NCBI RefSeq assembly: GCF_002878395.1 | Contig: NC_061121.1 | Coordinates: forward strand, 42,553,935-42,617,934 | Direction: 5' to 3' | DNA length: 64,000 nucleotides | Origin: Capsicum annuum | Taxonomy: Eukaryota; Streptophyta; Magnoliopsida; Solanales; Solanaceae | Shown here: positions 34,140 to 47,529 of the stretch, piece after piece | How the letters are laid out: every line of letters starts with the position of its first letter | Numbering within the stretch: the stretch's first letter is position 1 | Made by a program: the position numbers and the translations under genes | Notes under the pieces: generated by a model | Seen by the model: the letters and a program-made list of their open reading frames with translations, nothing else | Told to the model about the DNA's origin: nothing | Databases searched by the model: none

Positions 34140-34890
34140 GGCACATTCTAGTACACATGCGTGATACTAACATGTTATGGACCTTAGTCTCCACGATAAG
34201 GTCTGTGACACGGTGAAGGTTAATTTTCGTGCATCAAGCCCTACTATAAAAGGGACACTTAATATAATTTGGAGACATCTTTGGCATACAAAAAAGCAAG
34301 GAAAAAATAATTACGAGAGTATTATTAGGGTTCTTTCATTTTTCATCTTTCAACGTTGATTTTTGCCGATTAATTATATTTCTTTGATGTTAATTTGTAA
34401 CATGAATGGCTAAACACCCTTGTTATGGGGTTGAGGTCGAACACATGATTATATTTTTATATTCTTAGAATGGTTAACATTGATTTATCGCATGGTTTGT
34501 TCTTATTCTCTTGTTTTCCCTATTTTAATGAATAGACACCATTAAAATACATCCATAATCCTTTTGTGAACCCGAAAGGGGAATCATTAGGATAGATCAA
34601 AGAGTATAAGGCGCAAGTTCTAATTCCTTTACAAAACAAAGGATTTGAAGTAGTGGCTAGGATAATAATAAACCTAGATGCCTTGTTTGGTTCAAATGTA
34701 GGAAGATAACTTAATACATCTAAATGGATTATTGCATCCCCGCTCAATGATGTAGTTGTAATGTCCTTTTAGGTAGAATATTAGAGGCTCGAAAGACCAT
34801 GATTGTCATCTAAACTCTGCGAATCAACAACTCGATAATCAACACAACCACGATAATGATAAAGATTTATAGTATTGTTAAGAGTTCAAC
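34140..34890 (+). repeat. LTR-like block, + orientation
   Basis: Contains a TATA-like CTATAAAAGGG (about 34242-34252). A leader follows with ATTACGAGAGT, TTTCATCTTTCAACGTTGAT and GGCTAAACACCC. The part 34290-34890 is the reverse complement of 53873-54486, at roughly 85 per cent by eye. It is a solo or rearranged LTR of the same family as the block beside the Athila primer site, but in the opposite orientation. Confidence 0.6.
34520..34747 (-). CDS. conserved 75-residue open frame antisense to LTR
   Basis: Starts MSGDAIIHLDVLSYLPTFEP and ends GFTKGLWMYFNGV. A homologous frame of 77 residues occurs on the opposite strand at 54028-54261 with only about a dozen differences and no stop. Both are antisense to the inferred LTR transcription. 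It may only reflect recent duplication of an LTR. A real product is doubtful. Confidence 0.2.
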   Translation of the reverse strand: MSGDAIIHLDVLSYLPTFEPNKASRFIIILATTSNPLFCKGIRTCALYSLIYPNDSPFGFTKGLWMYFNGVYSLK

Positions 34891-36657
34891 TTAGAATCTT
34901 GTTTGTCCACGAACAATCTCAGGCAATCATGATAATACAACTAGGCTTCATACCACAATATGAACAGGAAACCTTTGTTGGACACACACAGGATGCACAT
35001 GACTCATTAATTCTCACCTCAAACATGTCATATCACATATGAAAACATAGGATTACTATTTTCAAATACCCTAGTCTCAAAAGTAGACTCTAGAACGCTA
35101 TCAATCTTATGCACATTATTCAATCAAGTAGTCCTAGAAGTCACCTAACTATCCCCCACATGCACCCTCACAACAAGATAATTACCCATATTCACTCACA
35201 ATCTTGCAATCTATAATAAGCATAGGTACACAGAGAACAAAGTTTGCTCACTCTTACAAAGAATTCACACATGATATATGATGAATCGTAGGCTTAACCT
35301 TAGTGTATTACTCCACTAATAGTTGAATGTGAAGATTAAATATCAAATAGGTCTTTAAAGGTTAAAATGTAAGCTGAGGGACGACTAGGAACTATTTGGG
35401 TAAAAATAGTGGCTAATTTCCCTAAACACTTTAATACATCAAAAGATCACTAAACATACTCAATTAACAACCAATTCTTCACCTCATCTATCTTCCCATT
35501 TTATTGTTTGGCCCTATCTCATTAAGGTGATTAGCATACACTGTGGAAGGGAGTCTACTTATTCAACACATTATTCATTTTCCTTGAACATTTTTTATTC
35601 TTTTGATCACCTAACTCCCAACCTCATTGTACCTTAATTCTTACACCAATAGCTATATTTTGGGGCTTCACTGTCGTCTTTTTACTACTTTGTCTTTCAA
35701 CTCCTTACTCGACTAATTTTTCACTAAAGTACCTAGGAGCTTTGGATTAAATTAAGGTCGAATAAAGAAGGGGTATAGTCTATATGTGAGGCTACCAAAG
35801 AAAATAGGCTATAGGCTCAACAGGGCTAACTAAGAATTATCGCAAGGGTAGGTAAAACAGGTCTAAAACAGGGCTATCAACAAAATGCCTACATCATCTC
35901 CTGAATTCAACACTCTTTATTTTACTTTCTAAACACATCGGGAAATTTCTAGACATCACTATACATGTGGAATAACTAGATAATCTCACTCTCACCTGAT
36001 GCATACTAGATTCAAGTAAGATCCCTATAGACTTTTGACCTTGTAATTACACAAATTCAAAATTAAGCCAACAAACCAAGAGTTACATAATAGAGATTAG
36101 GTGTCTCAAATTAGCATCCCTCTTTTTTACTTTGCCATGCTTCTCTCTAAACAAGTGTTTCTCATGTAATGTAGACATATGGCCCCAACACAAAGTACCT
36201 CGCACTAAAGTAGTGGTCGGGTTTTCTCACTTATTTATTCCCTAAGACTAATTCCGAATTAAGATGATTGTCATCCATCTATCATATAAGAAGCCATCTA
36301 ACTATGATGAGTTATTAAAATCACCCTAAGGGAAAAAAATTTACTCATATAATCTAATTAAACCTAGCTAAGCAATTAAAATTATGAAATAAAAATAATG
36401 AAATAAATAAACAACTACTAATTACTAATTCAAAAAGTAAATGGGTACTAACTATTACAGACCAAATGGTTAGAATGTCAATCACAGCACATCATCAACA
36501 GTAAAAATAATATCTAGAAATAACACAAATGACAAAAAGATAAAAATAGAAAATAAGAAGTGCAAATAATGAGGACCACCACCCCACACTTAAAATGTAG
36601 CATTGCCCCAGTGCTTGCAAATATAACCAAGTTACTGGGTGGTGTAACACACCCTGG
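34891..36657. other. non-coding 3' region of Athila-like element
   Basis: No domain is seen. On the minus strand this follows the stop of the transposon-protein gene. At its right end (about 36575-36610) it carries the strand complement of AAGTGTGGGGTGGTGG. I recall that purine-rich signature behind such genes in Athila-like elements. Confidence 0.4.
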
Positions 36658-37894
36658 TCAGGCCTCGTCCATGTCATCACTGACATCTAAACCATAGGCC
36701 TCCTCACCCATATTTGTTCTACAGCCTCCTCCGCTTCCTCAGACTTTATATCAGAATCTCTAATCTATCACTCCTTATCTGTGGGTACATCATCATCTAT
36801 AAGCTTTACAAAATCTAGGCCTATCCACAATAAGGTTTGGGCATAGTGACCGAGTGGGTAATCCAGCTCTACAGAAAGAATCTTCTTCCTCGTATCTGGT
36901 CTCCCACCTACACTCAGTTGTAGTATCTGTAGCCCGTACATACTGGCAGCAATCTCATCATCTAGAGCATGACGCTCAAGCAAAGTAAACACCGGCCTAT
37001 GAGCCACATCTAATCTTCAATACCGATCACATCTATGGGGTGCTTGTCCACCAGTGGCCTATAATCTAGCGCCTCTCCTCAACATCGTGACCTCTCATAA
37101 ATTTGGTCAATAAACCACCGAACCCTTATCTGAGCCCCGATGGTGTACACTTTTTTTATTACAGACAGGATAACAACACCTATATTAATCGTAATATCAT
37201 CCCTCATAAAAGAATAAACCAGGCAGACCCTATCACGAGTAACATCTATCATGTGCTTTCCTGGAATTAGGAAATAACAAATAATGTTCAACCACATGTG
37301 TGCCTCTCTGTTTATTTGAGCATATGGGAATGTCAGGTGAAGGGCACTTTTTTGTGACAAACCCACCAAGCTATAGATCTATGTCGCACAATAAATGTCT
37401 AATGTCTATATATGGTGGGGTGATATTCAATTGCCTCGGCTGAAGTGCATCTGCCTCTGGAGTCCCTAAAATTGCATTCAAATTATGTGCAAAGAATTTC
37501 AGTACCTGTTCACAGACCTTCATCTCAGAATCGGGATCCCTGAGGTCCCAGTTGGCATAAAACTCTCTGATGAGGTACAAGTTACTCTCGGTGGGCTACT
37601 CAAATAGGAATTTCATATGCAGCTGCTCTAATCTTTGTACCATGCTAGGGTACTCCCTCAATAAGCTTGCCTAATTGATTAACTCATCTAGGGCGTACTT
37701 GGTCTCATTGTGTTTCGAGTACTATTTCTTTCTAGTTTCCTCCACCCACCTTGTCCCATATCTGTGTGACTGACCACGTAGAATAATAGGAGCTCTCAGT
37801 ACCTGTCCAATTGGCTATTACTCTTTTTGGAAGGCTCGGATGGCCTAGTAATATCTTTTCCCTTTTGTTGTCTACTGTCCATAGCACCTTTCAT
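36658..37894 (-). pseudogene. putative plant transposon protein domain gene in env position
   Basis: The ATG at 37894 reads MKGAMDSRQQKGKDITRPSE. Blocks further on are LIREFYANWDLRDPDSEM and FAHNLNAILGTPEADAL (37580-37371), then REAHMWLNIICYFLIPGKHM and VTRDRVCLVYSFM (37369-37079). The next is ALDDEIAASMYGLQILQLSV (37007-36768), and the stop is at 36658. These match the family annotated as putative plant transposon protein (Pfam PF20167), common in Solanaceae and legumes, whose function is unproven. It lies on the same strand as, and 2 kb behind, the Athila integrase, where Athila relatives carry an env-like gene. Internal stops and frame changes are present. Confidence 0.65.
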
Positions 37895-39893
37895 CACTGT
37901 ATACAGTAAAAAAATTAGCAAGTTTATTCCATTAATCTATCAAACACTGAGTATGGAAGGGTATAAAGACCACCTCATACTTAGTTGCTAGCATAAGTGC
38001 ATAGATTTATAAACTAGGGTATTCAGACTTTCCCTGTTTAACATTATAATCTTATTTTCACAACACCAGAATACACATATTGAACCACTTAGGTGTTGAT
38101 TTACTCAGCCTTCAAACACATATCAACTTTACTTCCACAGGATTAATTCATATTAGCATAACAAGTTATTGTGGTTCTTTAACTTAGCATAGACAACATT
38201 GTGAGTTTAATTTAAGCATGGGTGCCCGCATTATTACTTGAGTTCAAATGTGTAGCGATGTTCAGTGAATACACATAGGAATACTTTGAGAACAATGACA
38301 TCATGTAAAAATCAGAACATAACTAACTTAGTATATACATCACATCCCCTCAAGAAAAGCATCATATGCTTAGGACATTATCCAACACAAACTGTCAAAC
38401 ACTAATGGGAAGCATAGTGCATTACTCAAGAGTTCATCAAGTTTAGCCTGGGTCTACTACTCGTACACTTTTAATTACACACGATGTCACAAAGAGTTAA
38501 ATCACTGAATAGTTCAAATCATATCCCAATCATAACTTACATCCGATGAAATATCTTACAAAGCATTACATGCTACTTAAGAAGGAACCACGTTATTTCA
38601 CATGAAAACTCCATAGATACAACATGTACCTAATCCTAAACTTAACGGGTTCAACCAAGTTCATTTATAATTGCAAGCATCACTATATACCTATATACAC
38701 ACAAGTTGACTCTTTGAACATCATTCCAACTTATATTTGAAATAAGGCACTCACTGCTCTTGCTTAAGGTTACAACTTAACAACAATCAGAACACAAGCA
38801 TGAACGAAACAAAGTATTTCCCATAAGTAATTTTAAATGCTCAAAATAAATGTACAATTCTTGCAACATACTACTCCCTCTTAATGATGCACAAATTCAA
38901 CCCCACTCTCTATTCATCCTAAACTTAAACTCAAATTAACAAGTAAATAACCATATATGCATAAGAGTTCATAGAGTGGTTATGGGTGTATATGCAATTC
39001 ATGTAATTTCAACCACACATTCAAATAAAGAGGAAATAGAAAAAAGTATATACCTATTCGAGTTGGGGATTTAAGGGTATTAAAATGGCAAATTTTGGGT
39101 TATGAGGGATTGGGTCAGGTCAAAACCCAACTTTTTAATGAACTAACCCAAAAATTTTTGCCTCTATGCCACGAAAGTTATCACGGATACTAAGGTCCAT
39201 GGAACGGGGCTATCACAGTCTTATAGGAATTAAACTCCTCAAAATTACCCTTCAGCATGACATGGACCTTATCATAGAGGATAAGGTCCGTGGCACGAGG
39301 ATATCAAAGGGATACTATTTTGTGTCTCTCGGGGAACTTTTGTCCCCTTTTTCTTGCCTTTATGTTTCATCAATGCGATACATATCTTACATACTTGATA
39401 GACTCCCAAAACACAAAATTACTAACTTTTAGTTCTTCCCCATGTAATGTAATTTCTCATTCCTGTAATCTTAACAAAAATAACAAAAACATATACGAAA
39501 AATTAGGTTGCCTTTCACCTAGAGCCTTAGTTTTGGTCGTGGATCGACATATCTTTTTATATTTTTGATTTTTTTACTCTTTTTTTCAAATAAAAAAGTA
39601 AATAACCTACTCTATTATATAACATTCATGGGTTGCCTCCCACGCAGCGCCTTATTTAATATCATGGCATGCCCAAGCTCAGCTTTATTATTTTTCAAAT
39701 GTCATAGACGTCTAGTGCGTGTCCACCTAATCCGCCCAATAATTCTTAACTCTCTATCTATTTACAAGAAACGTTGCACTTTTTTCCTCATAGCAAAGTC
39801 AAAAGCCCGATGAGGAGTCATTCTTACAACTTTAAAGAGTCGAGACCACTGGGATCTTAATTTACCCAAAAATAACATCAAGCTAGAATTAAA
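37895..39893. other. spacer between integrase end and transposon-protein gene
   Basis: No domain is seen. The portion 39130-39310 carries several imperfect GGTCCATGGAACGGG and AAGGTCCGTGGCACGAGG words, also seen at 34030-34220. At 39634-39660 GGTTGCCTCCCACGCAGCGC occurs, and a related GGTTGCCTTTCACCTAGAGC lies at 39507. I associate this motif with the stretch behind Athila integrases. Confidence 0.4.
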
Positions 39894-40323
39894 TTACAAC
39901 ACTTGTTGTCCAGGCTCAAAAATTTGAGTCATAATTTGCTTATCATGCCATATTTTAGTTTTCTCTTTGTACAACTTTGCATTTTCATATGAATGTAAGC
40001 AGACTTTATTGAGCTCGCACAACTGAAGCAACCTCTTACTTTCTGGCGCCTCCAAATCAAGATTTAATTCCTTCATTGTGCAATAAGTATGATGCTCAAG
40101 ATCCACAAGCAAGTGACACACTTTCCCATATACTATGAGATAAGAAGAGGTCCCAATATGCATTTTATAGGTTGTCCTATATGCCCATAGTGCATCATCC
40201 AACTTAACGAACCAATCCTTACACTTGCCATTTACTATCTTCTGCAGAATCTGCTTGATTCCTTTGTTTGATACCTCTACTTGGCCACTCATTTGCGGGT
40301 GATGCACAGTGACCACCTTGTGT
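39894..40323 (-). pseudogene. Athila-like integrase, C-terminal half (split by insertion)
   Basis: Reads KVRHKVVTVHHPQMSGQVEV, then IKQILQKIVNGKCKDWFVKL, DDALWAYRTTYKMHIGTSSY and PESKRLLQLCELNKV. This is the second half of a Ty3/Gypsy integrase core plus its C-terminal extension. Its first half ends LLEKYGVS at 49668 on the far side of the inserted chromovirus. The HHPQ...GQVE block includes the third catalytic acid of the DDE core. Confidence 0.85.
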
Positions 40324-40328
40324 CTAAC

Positions 40329-42506
40329 TTTCATGACCCGAGCTGGGGCCCTGGCCATGACTATTATCATGAACCGTGGAGGCTCGATCACCCTTCTACA
40401 TCTGGTAATCATGCATAATATTCGAATAATAAATAAAATATGTGGAATTATAATAAACAAAATCATAGTCATAAATCTAAAATCTGTTCGACAATACAAA
40501 AAATAAGTTTTTCAACATCTGAACAACATCTTTCTCAGTCTGTGAAATCTCTACTACATAAGACATCGATAACTGTCTGAATCTAAGACAAGGCCCCTAG
40601 TGGACCTAAACCAAATTAAATCACAACTGACTGAAAATAAATAGGCCTTCTGGAATAAAGAAGGTTCACCAACTGCACACACTTCTCTTCTGTCGGAACA
40701 AGTCTACGATTTAGCAGGACCTCTAGACTGAGCCTCAGACCCTGAAAGGTAGGGGGTCAATACAATTGTATTGGTACGCAGAGAAGTCCAAAATAACGCA
40801 TTTATATATATAAAATAGATGAGAGCAAGTCATGAAAACATCATGCATGATATAGTTTAAAATACATGGGCATTTTGTGATAATCATAAAACCTTCTTGT
40901 CAATGCAGTCTTATACTTTGTGTTTATTTCTGAGCTATGTGGCACACCCTACATATCTGATACCCCACGGACTATATGGGATCCGCCCTTAACTCGGTAG
41001 CCAAGCCCTCAACCCAAGTTTTTCGCAAGGGTTGGAGTATCTGAATCAACTACGCCACAGGGCCGTCACTAGTGTACAATAATAATATACCCGTATCGGC
41101 AAAACACGATTTTGGGCAATGAGTTTTATGACTCAAGCCTTCTTCAGGTAAACACCTAACATCTCTTAAGCCCATTTTTTTTAATATATTCTAACCATGC
41201 ATCTTTCTGAAATCAAATTCTGAAATTTGAAGTGAAAATCTGTATCTTTAATCTGTTCTAAATCTTTTATGGCATTATCTGAATTTGTTATTGTCACACC
41301 AAGACTTGCAAGTCATAATTCTGAGCCAAAAATCATATCACAGTTTTCTATTTCAAAACATAAAGTTAAGACCACTATACTTCCAATAATTCAAGAAGAT
41401 TTATTCTTCAATACATTTATCAAACTATGCAAAAATAATTATTTTCAATTATTTCACAAACATGTGGTGGTCATATATTCTTGGAAAAACATGCAATTTT
41501 TTCATTATATATATATATACTCAACATCTATCAACATGCAAAATCTCCTTCTCATCAATTTGAAAATCAACCTTAAGCCATTCAACACTAGTTAAGAACA
41601 TTGATACCATGCTTCTAAATAACATTCTTCAACTCATAACATTCTAAAATCAAGAAGTGTTGTAACATGAGAGGGAGCATAAATAGTCATACTCTCAATT
41701 GAATATTCACATCAATTTCATACATACATATATAAGATTACTAATCAATTTGGGGGAAAAGTCTCAAGACCGAAACAATAATTCCATTTAAGAGTCCATA
41801 ATGCACAATCGAAATGTAAATTCCAAAACCCCTTTGTAAATTCATGAATTCTAAACTTTAAATCATATTCGAAGTGTTTAAACCAGCCCATGTAGTTTTA
41901 GGAAAATTACAATACCTTATTTTGTCTAGTAGAGGGAGAGGAACCCGAAACATACCTTAGTTCTTAAAATTCTTGGCTTTAATGGTGAGTTCTTGATCTT
42001 TGGGGAGGGAGTTAGGGTTTTGAGAGAAAAAGTAGTTTTCTAATGTTATGAGCCCTTAATACTCATAAATTCTATGTTATGCAGAATTATGACTAATTTA
42101 CCCTCCCTAAAGCCAATTTATTTAAAATAAATTCACGAACTGCGCACCGACGCATTACCCAACACAACGCGACGTAATGAGATTGCGTCGGTCCACTATT
42201 TTGTCGACGCTATCATCGACGTGGTGCATCGACTTCGCATCAAGCCACTATTTTCAAAATCCCAACACCACTCTAACGATGTCCAAAAATTTCAAAACTT
42301 CTCCGAGACATCTCCTTCACTCCCCGAACATGAATCAACACAAAAATTCATACCTCTAGGTTGGGAAAATCATATTAAACATCACACAAGATTAGGAACT
42401 TAAAATGTTACTAAGTCCTTCTTCACACTTAGAAAAATTTCAAGTTCCTAGCCTCTCAAACATATTTCTAGGTGACATCAAGTCAAGAAAAATTAGGGGC
42501 GTTACA
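40329..42506 (-). repeat. 3' LTR of inserted chromovirus
   Basis: 2178 bp, direct repeat of 47530-49667. On the minus strand it starts TGTAACGCCCC and ends CGGGTCATGAAA, the last bases apparently changed from GTGACA. Shared landmarks include TCTGTTCGACAATACAAAA, TTATATATATA and CGACGCTATCATCGACG. Confidence 0.9.
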
Positions 42507-42519
42507 TTATCCCCCTCTT
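42507..42519 (-). other. polypurine tract of inserted chromovirus
   Basis: On the minus strand AAGAGGGGGATAA lies directly before the 3' LTR start TGTAAC. It is the expected primer for plus-strand synthesis. Confidence 0.8.
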
Positions 42520-42572
42520 GGGATCATTCATCCCTGAATGATAATGGAGGACACAGGTAAGTACAATTTATC

Positions 42573-45500
42573 TCAGTGAATAGAAGGTAAAAAGAATAAG
42601 TCAAAGATTGTACCTTTTATTTTGTCATTCACCGGATCAAAAAGATTTGGGTATATTGCACGTACAACGCTCTCCGACTCCCAAGTTGATTTCCCAACAT
42701 TCTTATTCTTCTACAGTACCTTAACCAAAACTATTTCTATGTTTCTCAACTTCCAGACGGATGATCCAGAATAGCAACGGGTTCTTCTTCATATGATAAG
42801 GAGTCTTCCACATGGATTTCCTTTATGGGCAAAACTAGGGGATGATCTTCAATGCACTTTTCAATATGGACACATGAAATACTAGATGAATAGAACCCAG
42901 ACTTGCAGGCAATTCTAACTCATAAGCTACTCCACCTATCCTTCTCACAATCTGATGTGGTCCTATATGGCGAGGACTTAACTTTTCTTTCTTTCCGAAA
43001 TATATGACTCCTTTCATAGGGAAGACTTTTAGAAACACCCAATCACAAACCTCAAATTACAAATCCCTCCTTCTAATATCGACGTAGGACTTCTGACGAA
43101 TCTGAGCTATATTGAGTCGTTGAAAATAATTTTCACCTTCTCCATTGCTTGGTGAACAAGATCAGGCCCAAACAACTGCATTTAACCCACTTCATACCAC
43201 CCAATTGGTGATCTACATCTTCTCCCATAAAGTGCCTCAAAAGGTGCCATCTTAATGTTGGCATAGTAGCTGTTATTATATGCGAACTCTATCAATGACA
43301 AGTGATCTACCCAACTACCTTTGAAGTCAATTACACAAACCTTCAACATATCATCAAGGGTCTTAATGGTGCGTTCAGCCTGCCCATCCGTCTGAGGGTG
43401 GAATGCAGTACTTAGGTTCACTTGGGTACCTAAACCCCTCTGAAAAGATCTCTAAAACTGCGAAGAAAATTACATACCTCGATCGGATATCATGGATACA
43501 GGTGATCCATGCAAACGGACTATCTCCTCAATGTATAGCTTGGCATAATGATCTCCCGAATAGTTAATCCTCACAGGCAAAAAGTGGATTTACTTGATTA
43601 GCCAATCTATATTACCCAAATGGAATCATATTGGTTTCGGGACCTTGGAAGCCCCGTGATGAAATCCATGTTGACCATCTCCCACTCTCAAATGTTCCAC
43701 TTTAACTTGTTGGCAATTCAAACACTTGGAAACAAAGTCAGTCACATCACGCTTCATATTATTCCACCAATATATAGTTTTAAGATCATGGTACATATTA
43801 GTAGAGCCTGGATGAACAACGTACTTTAAAGTGTGAGCCTTATCAAGAATAATTTTTCGCAATTCATCCACATCTGGCACACATAGCCTACCCTGATATC
43901 TCAAAATCACATCACCTCCAATTTCAAATGACATCACCTTCTGTCGACCCACATATTTCTTAATCTGTATCAAGATGGGATCCTCAGCCTGCTTCTCCTT
44001 AACTTCTGCACATAGGGAAGATTTAGATATTCCATGCACAACTACCCCTCCATCTTCGGAATCCAAAAGTCACACCCCTAGATTTGCAAGACAGTGAATA
44101 TCCTTCTCCATCTCTTTTTTTCCTTCCTCAATATGAGAAAGACTGCCTATAGATAATCTGCTGAGGGCGTCGGCCACCTCATTCTCCTTGCCCAGATGAT
44201 AGTGCAGGTTCATGTCATAATCCTTCAACAGTTCCAACCAACGCCTCTGCTTGAGATTTAATTCTTTCTATGAGAAAACATACTGTAAACTTTTATGGTC
44301 AGTGAAAATATCAACATACACTCCGTATAGATAATGCCGCCAGATTTTAAGTGAAAACACCATAGCCGATAGCTCTAAGTCATGGGTGGGGTAGCTTCGC
44401 TCGTGCATCTTCAACTGTATATACGCATAAGCTACCACCTTACCATACTACATAAGTACATATACAAGTCCCACTCGGGATGCATCACAGTACACAAAAA
44501 ATCCTCTGTGCCCTCAGGAAGGTTCAAAACAGGTGCAGTAGTCAACTTGCCCTTCAATTTTTCAAATTTATTCTCACAAGAGTCTGACCACATAAATTTA
44601 ACTTTTTTTTGAGTCATCCTGGTACGTGGAGCAGCTATGGAAGAAAAACTCTCTACGAACCTTCTGTAATACCCCGCCAAACCCAAGAAGCTCCGAATGT
44701 CGGTTGGAGTCATGGGTCTGGGCTATTTCCTTACTGCCTCAATCTTTTGGGGATCAACCTTAATTCCATTACTAGACATAATATGACCCAAGTAAGCAAT
44801 AACATTAAGCCAAAATTCACACTTGGAAAATTTTGCATACAACTTATGATCTTTGAGGGTTTAAAGGATAATTCGGAGGTGATTGGCATGATCCTCCTTA
44901 TTCTTAGAATAAATCAGAATGTTATCAATGAAAACTATGACAACAGATCTAGAAACTGATGGAACACCCTATTCATTAGATCCATGAAAGCTGCAGGGGA
45001 GTTAGTCAATCCGAACGACATAACTAAGAACTCATAGTGGCCATATTGGGTTTAGGAAGCTGTTTTAGGAATGTCAGCCTCCCTAACCTTCAACTGATGA
45101 TATCCCGAATAAAGGTCTATTTTTGAAAAATACCTAGCACCCCGAAGCTAGTCAAAGAGATCATTAATTCTAGGAAGAGGGTACTTATTTTTTACAGTGA
45201 CCTTATTTAACTGATGGTAGTCTATACACATGTGGAGGGAACCATCTTTTTTACACTCAAAGAGTACAGGTGCACCCAGGGAGAAACACTAGGATGGATA
45301 AAGCCTTTATCAAGAAGATCTGCTAGTTTTTCTTATAACTCTTTCAACTCAGCAAGAGCCATTCTATAAGGCAAAATAAAAATAGGATGGGTATCTGGTA
45401 ACAAATTGATATCAAAATCTATCTCCCTATCAGGCGGTATCTTGGAAGATCATCAGGAAAGACTTCTGGGAACTCATTAACACAGGTACAGACTGAAGAG

Positions 45501-47259
45501 AAGGACTCTCAGTATTAGAATCTTTTACCTGAATAAGATGATACAAATAGCCGTTAGATATAAGTTTGCGGGATCTAAGGTAAGAGACAAATTTCCCTCT
45601 AGGTTCTAAAGAATGACCCTCCCATTTTATCACTGGTTTATTTGGAAAAGAGAAAGTAACCTTTTGGGTTCTACAATATAGCATGGCATAACATGAATAG
45701 AGCCAGTCCATTCCTAAGATAGCATCAAAATCAACCACATCAAGCTCTATGAGGTCAATCACAGTACCCCGACTACAAACAGATACAATATAATTTTTAT
45801 ATACCCTCCTAGCCATAATAGAATCACCTACAGGAGTAGAAAAAGAGAAAAGTTCTGCAATAATTTTGGGTTCAAACCCAAAATCGACTGCCACATATAG
45901 GGTGATATAAGACAAGGTAGACCCGGTATCAAGTAACACATATACATCATGGGAGAAGATTTGTAACATACCCGTGACTATATTTGCTGAGGCCTCTACC
46001 TCCTAGAGATCGAACAAAGCATACAATAGGTTATGACTGCTCCTGATAACTGAAGCAGTGCCTTTTGGAGGTGGTGCCGGCATGGAGAAATTTTCTTGAG
46101 ACTTCGTACCCGCAATATTTTCTCTCTCTATTGGGCAATCCCTTTTTATATGGCCTGGCTGGTCACAGGAGTAGCAAACAAGATTACCAAGCTGACATTG
46201 CCCCAGATGATTCCTCCCACGCATCCTACAGCATGGGTATAATCGAGAAGTATGAGTTGCACCCCCTGAGACTGAGTACCCTACACTCTAGGCCCATGGC
46301 TAGACTGGATATTGTAAAACCATCGATCTACTGGAGGTCTGGGTGCAGAAGCGCTGGTTGCGGGCTGAGCATTATTTCTTAACTTTTTCTTTATCCACCT
46401 CTTACCCCAATTACCGTCTTGGTGATGACTAAAGTTTTGGTCTACTGATCTGGCTGTCTTGGCCTACCTATCTTTCTCCCTTGCTTCAATAACCCTCTTT
46501 TTTGTTCCTCAACCTGTTGCATGTATAAGCTGGAGAAATCTATATCTCAGTTCAACATTACCTCTTTGCATTCTAACACTAAGTCATCCAAAATGCCGGA
46601 TGTAAACTTTCTCATACGGGCCCTCATATTTCCTGCCAACTCTGGAGCATAACGAGATAGTTGATTGAATTTCAGGATGTACTCTTTGACGCTCATCTTT
46701 CCATATTTCAAGTTTATGAACTCTTCAGCCTTGGACTCCCTCAACTCCTGAGGAAATAATCATTGCAGAAAGGCTTCCACAAATTTGCCCCACACAGAGG
46801 GCTCAACATTCTCACCCCTCAATTCCTTCCACTCATTATACCACTGATTTGCTACCTCCTTCAATTGATAAGCCGATTGTTCAACCCCTTCCACTTCATC
46901 TACATACATCACTCTAAAATCTTCTCTATCTCATCTATGAACTCTTGTGGATCCTCCTCTACCTTTGTACAAATAAAATTAGGTGGGTTCATCCTCATAA
47001 ACTGATCCACCCATGTAGCCTCAAATGTGACAGATGCAGACCCAACATCTTCCGACTGTCGATTCTGTGAAGCTACCAACTATGCAATCATATGTATTAA
47101 CTGTCTAAACTCAGCATTTGTCATCTCTCTTTGGAGAGGTTGGGTGTGATCAATCCCAGACCAGGGAACCCTAGGTGTCCAGGGTAGGCTGGTCTAGATA
47201 GGAGGGACTCTCGGAGCAGCAACAAAATCAAGAGTGTGATCCCTATTATGTGTCCTCAT
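42573..47259 (-). pseudogene. chromovirus gag-pol polyprotein (decayed)
   Basis: Gag starts MRTHNRDHTLDFVAA (47259) and continues WVDQFMRMNPPNFICTKVEE and KMSVKEYILKFNQLSRYAPE (46744-46547). The zinc knuckle is CYSCDQPGHIKRDC (about 46177-46136). Protease: VLLDTGSTLSYIT with DTG intact and FDAILGMDWL (45969-45430). [15 protein letters not shown] at 44921-44932 has Asn for the second catalytic Asp. The RT end is DIRSFLGLAGYYRRFVE (about 44700). RNase H is broken (44460-44100). Integrase: zinc binding with HPGSTNMYHDL and CLNCQQVKVEH (44066-43626), then TAFHPQTDGQAERTIKTLDD and YGRRCRSPIGWYEVG (43421-43182). The end has SPRHIGPHQIVRRIG and a chromodomain VWKLRNIEIVLVKVL...STWESE (about 42750-42640). 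Several stops make it inactive. Confidence 0.85.
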
Positions 47260-47513
47260 CCCACGGGTAGGACGAACATCTTCAATTTTGGCATTCTGGT
47301 CATTGGAGCAACGTGGAGAAATGATGACTTTCTAAAATATAAGAGACCATTGATTAGAGGGCATTCAGACTCAATGGCACAAACTAAACCACAAAGAAGG
47401 GAAACATTCCTAAATACCTAGTAGCTTCCTATCTATAAGTGTGGTGCGCTACATACCAATAAACAAGACTCAACCCGACGCAATTTCGCAGACACCCTGG
47501 AACCATGAACCAT

Positions 47514-47525
47514 GCTCTAATACCA
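47514..47525 (-). other. primer binding site, tRNA-iMet
   Basis: On the minus strand TGGTATTAGAGC follows the LTR end after a short AAC spacer. It differs by one base from the initiator-Met primer site TGGTATCAGAGC. Confidence 0.85.
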
Positions 47526-47529
47526 AGTT

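Noticed and set aside
40309..40506. Similar + and - frames at 40309-40506 and 47441-47707
   Set aside because: They are equivalent parts of the two chromovirus LTRs, not genes.
42177..42403. Two overlapping 60-residue frames
   Set aside because: They lie inside the 3' LTR of the chromovirus and are not open in the 5' LTR copy.
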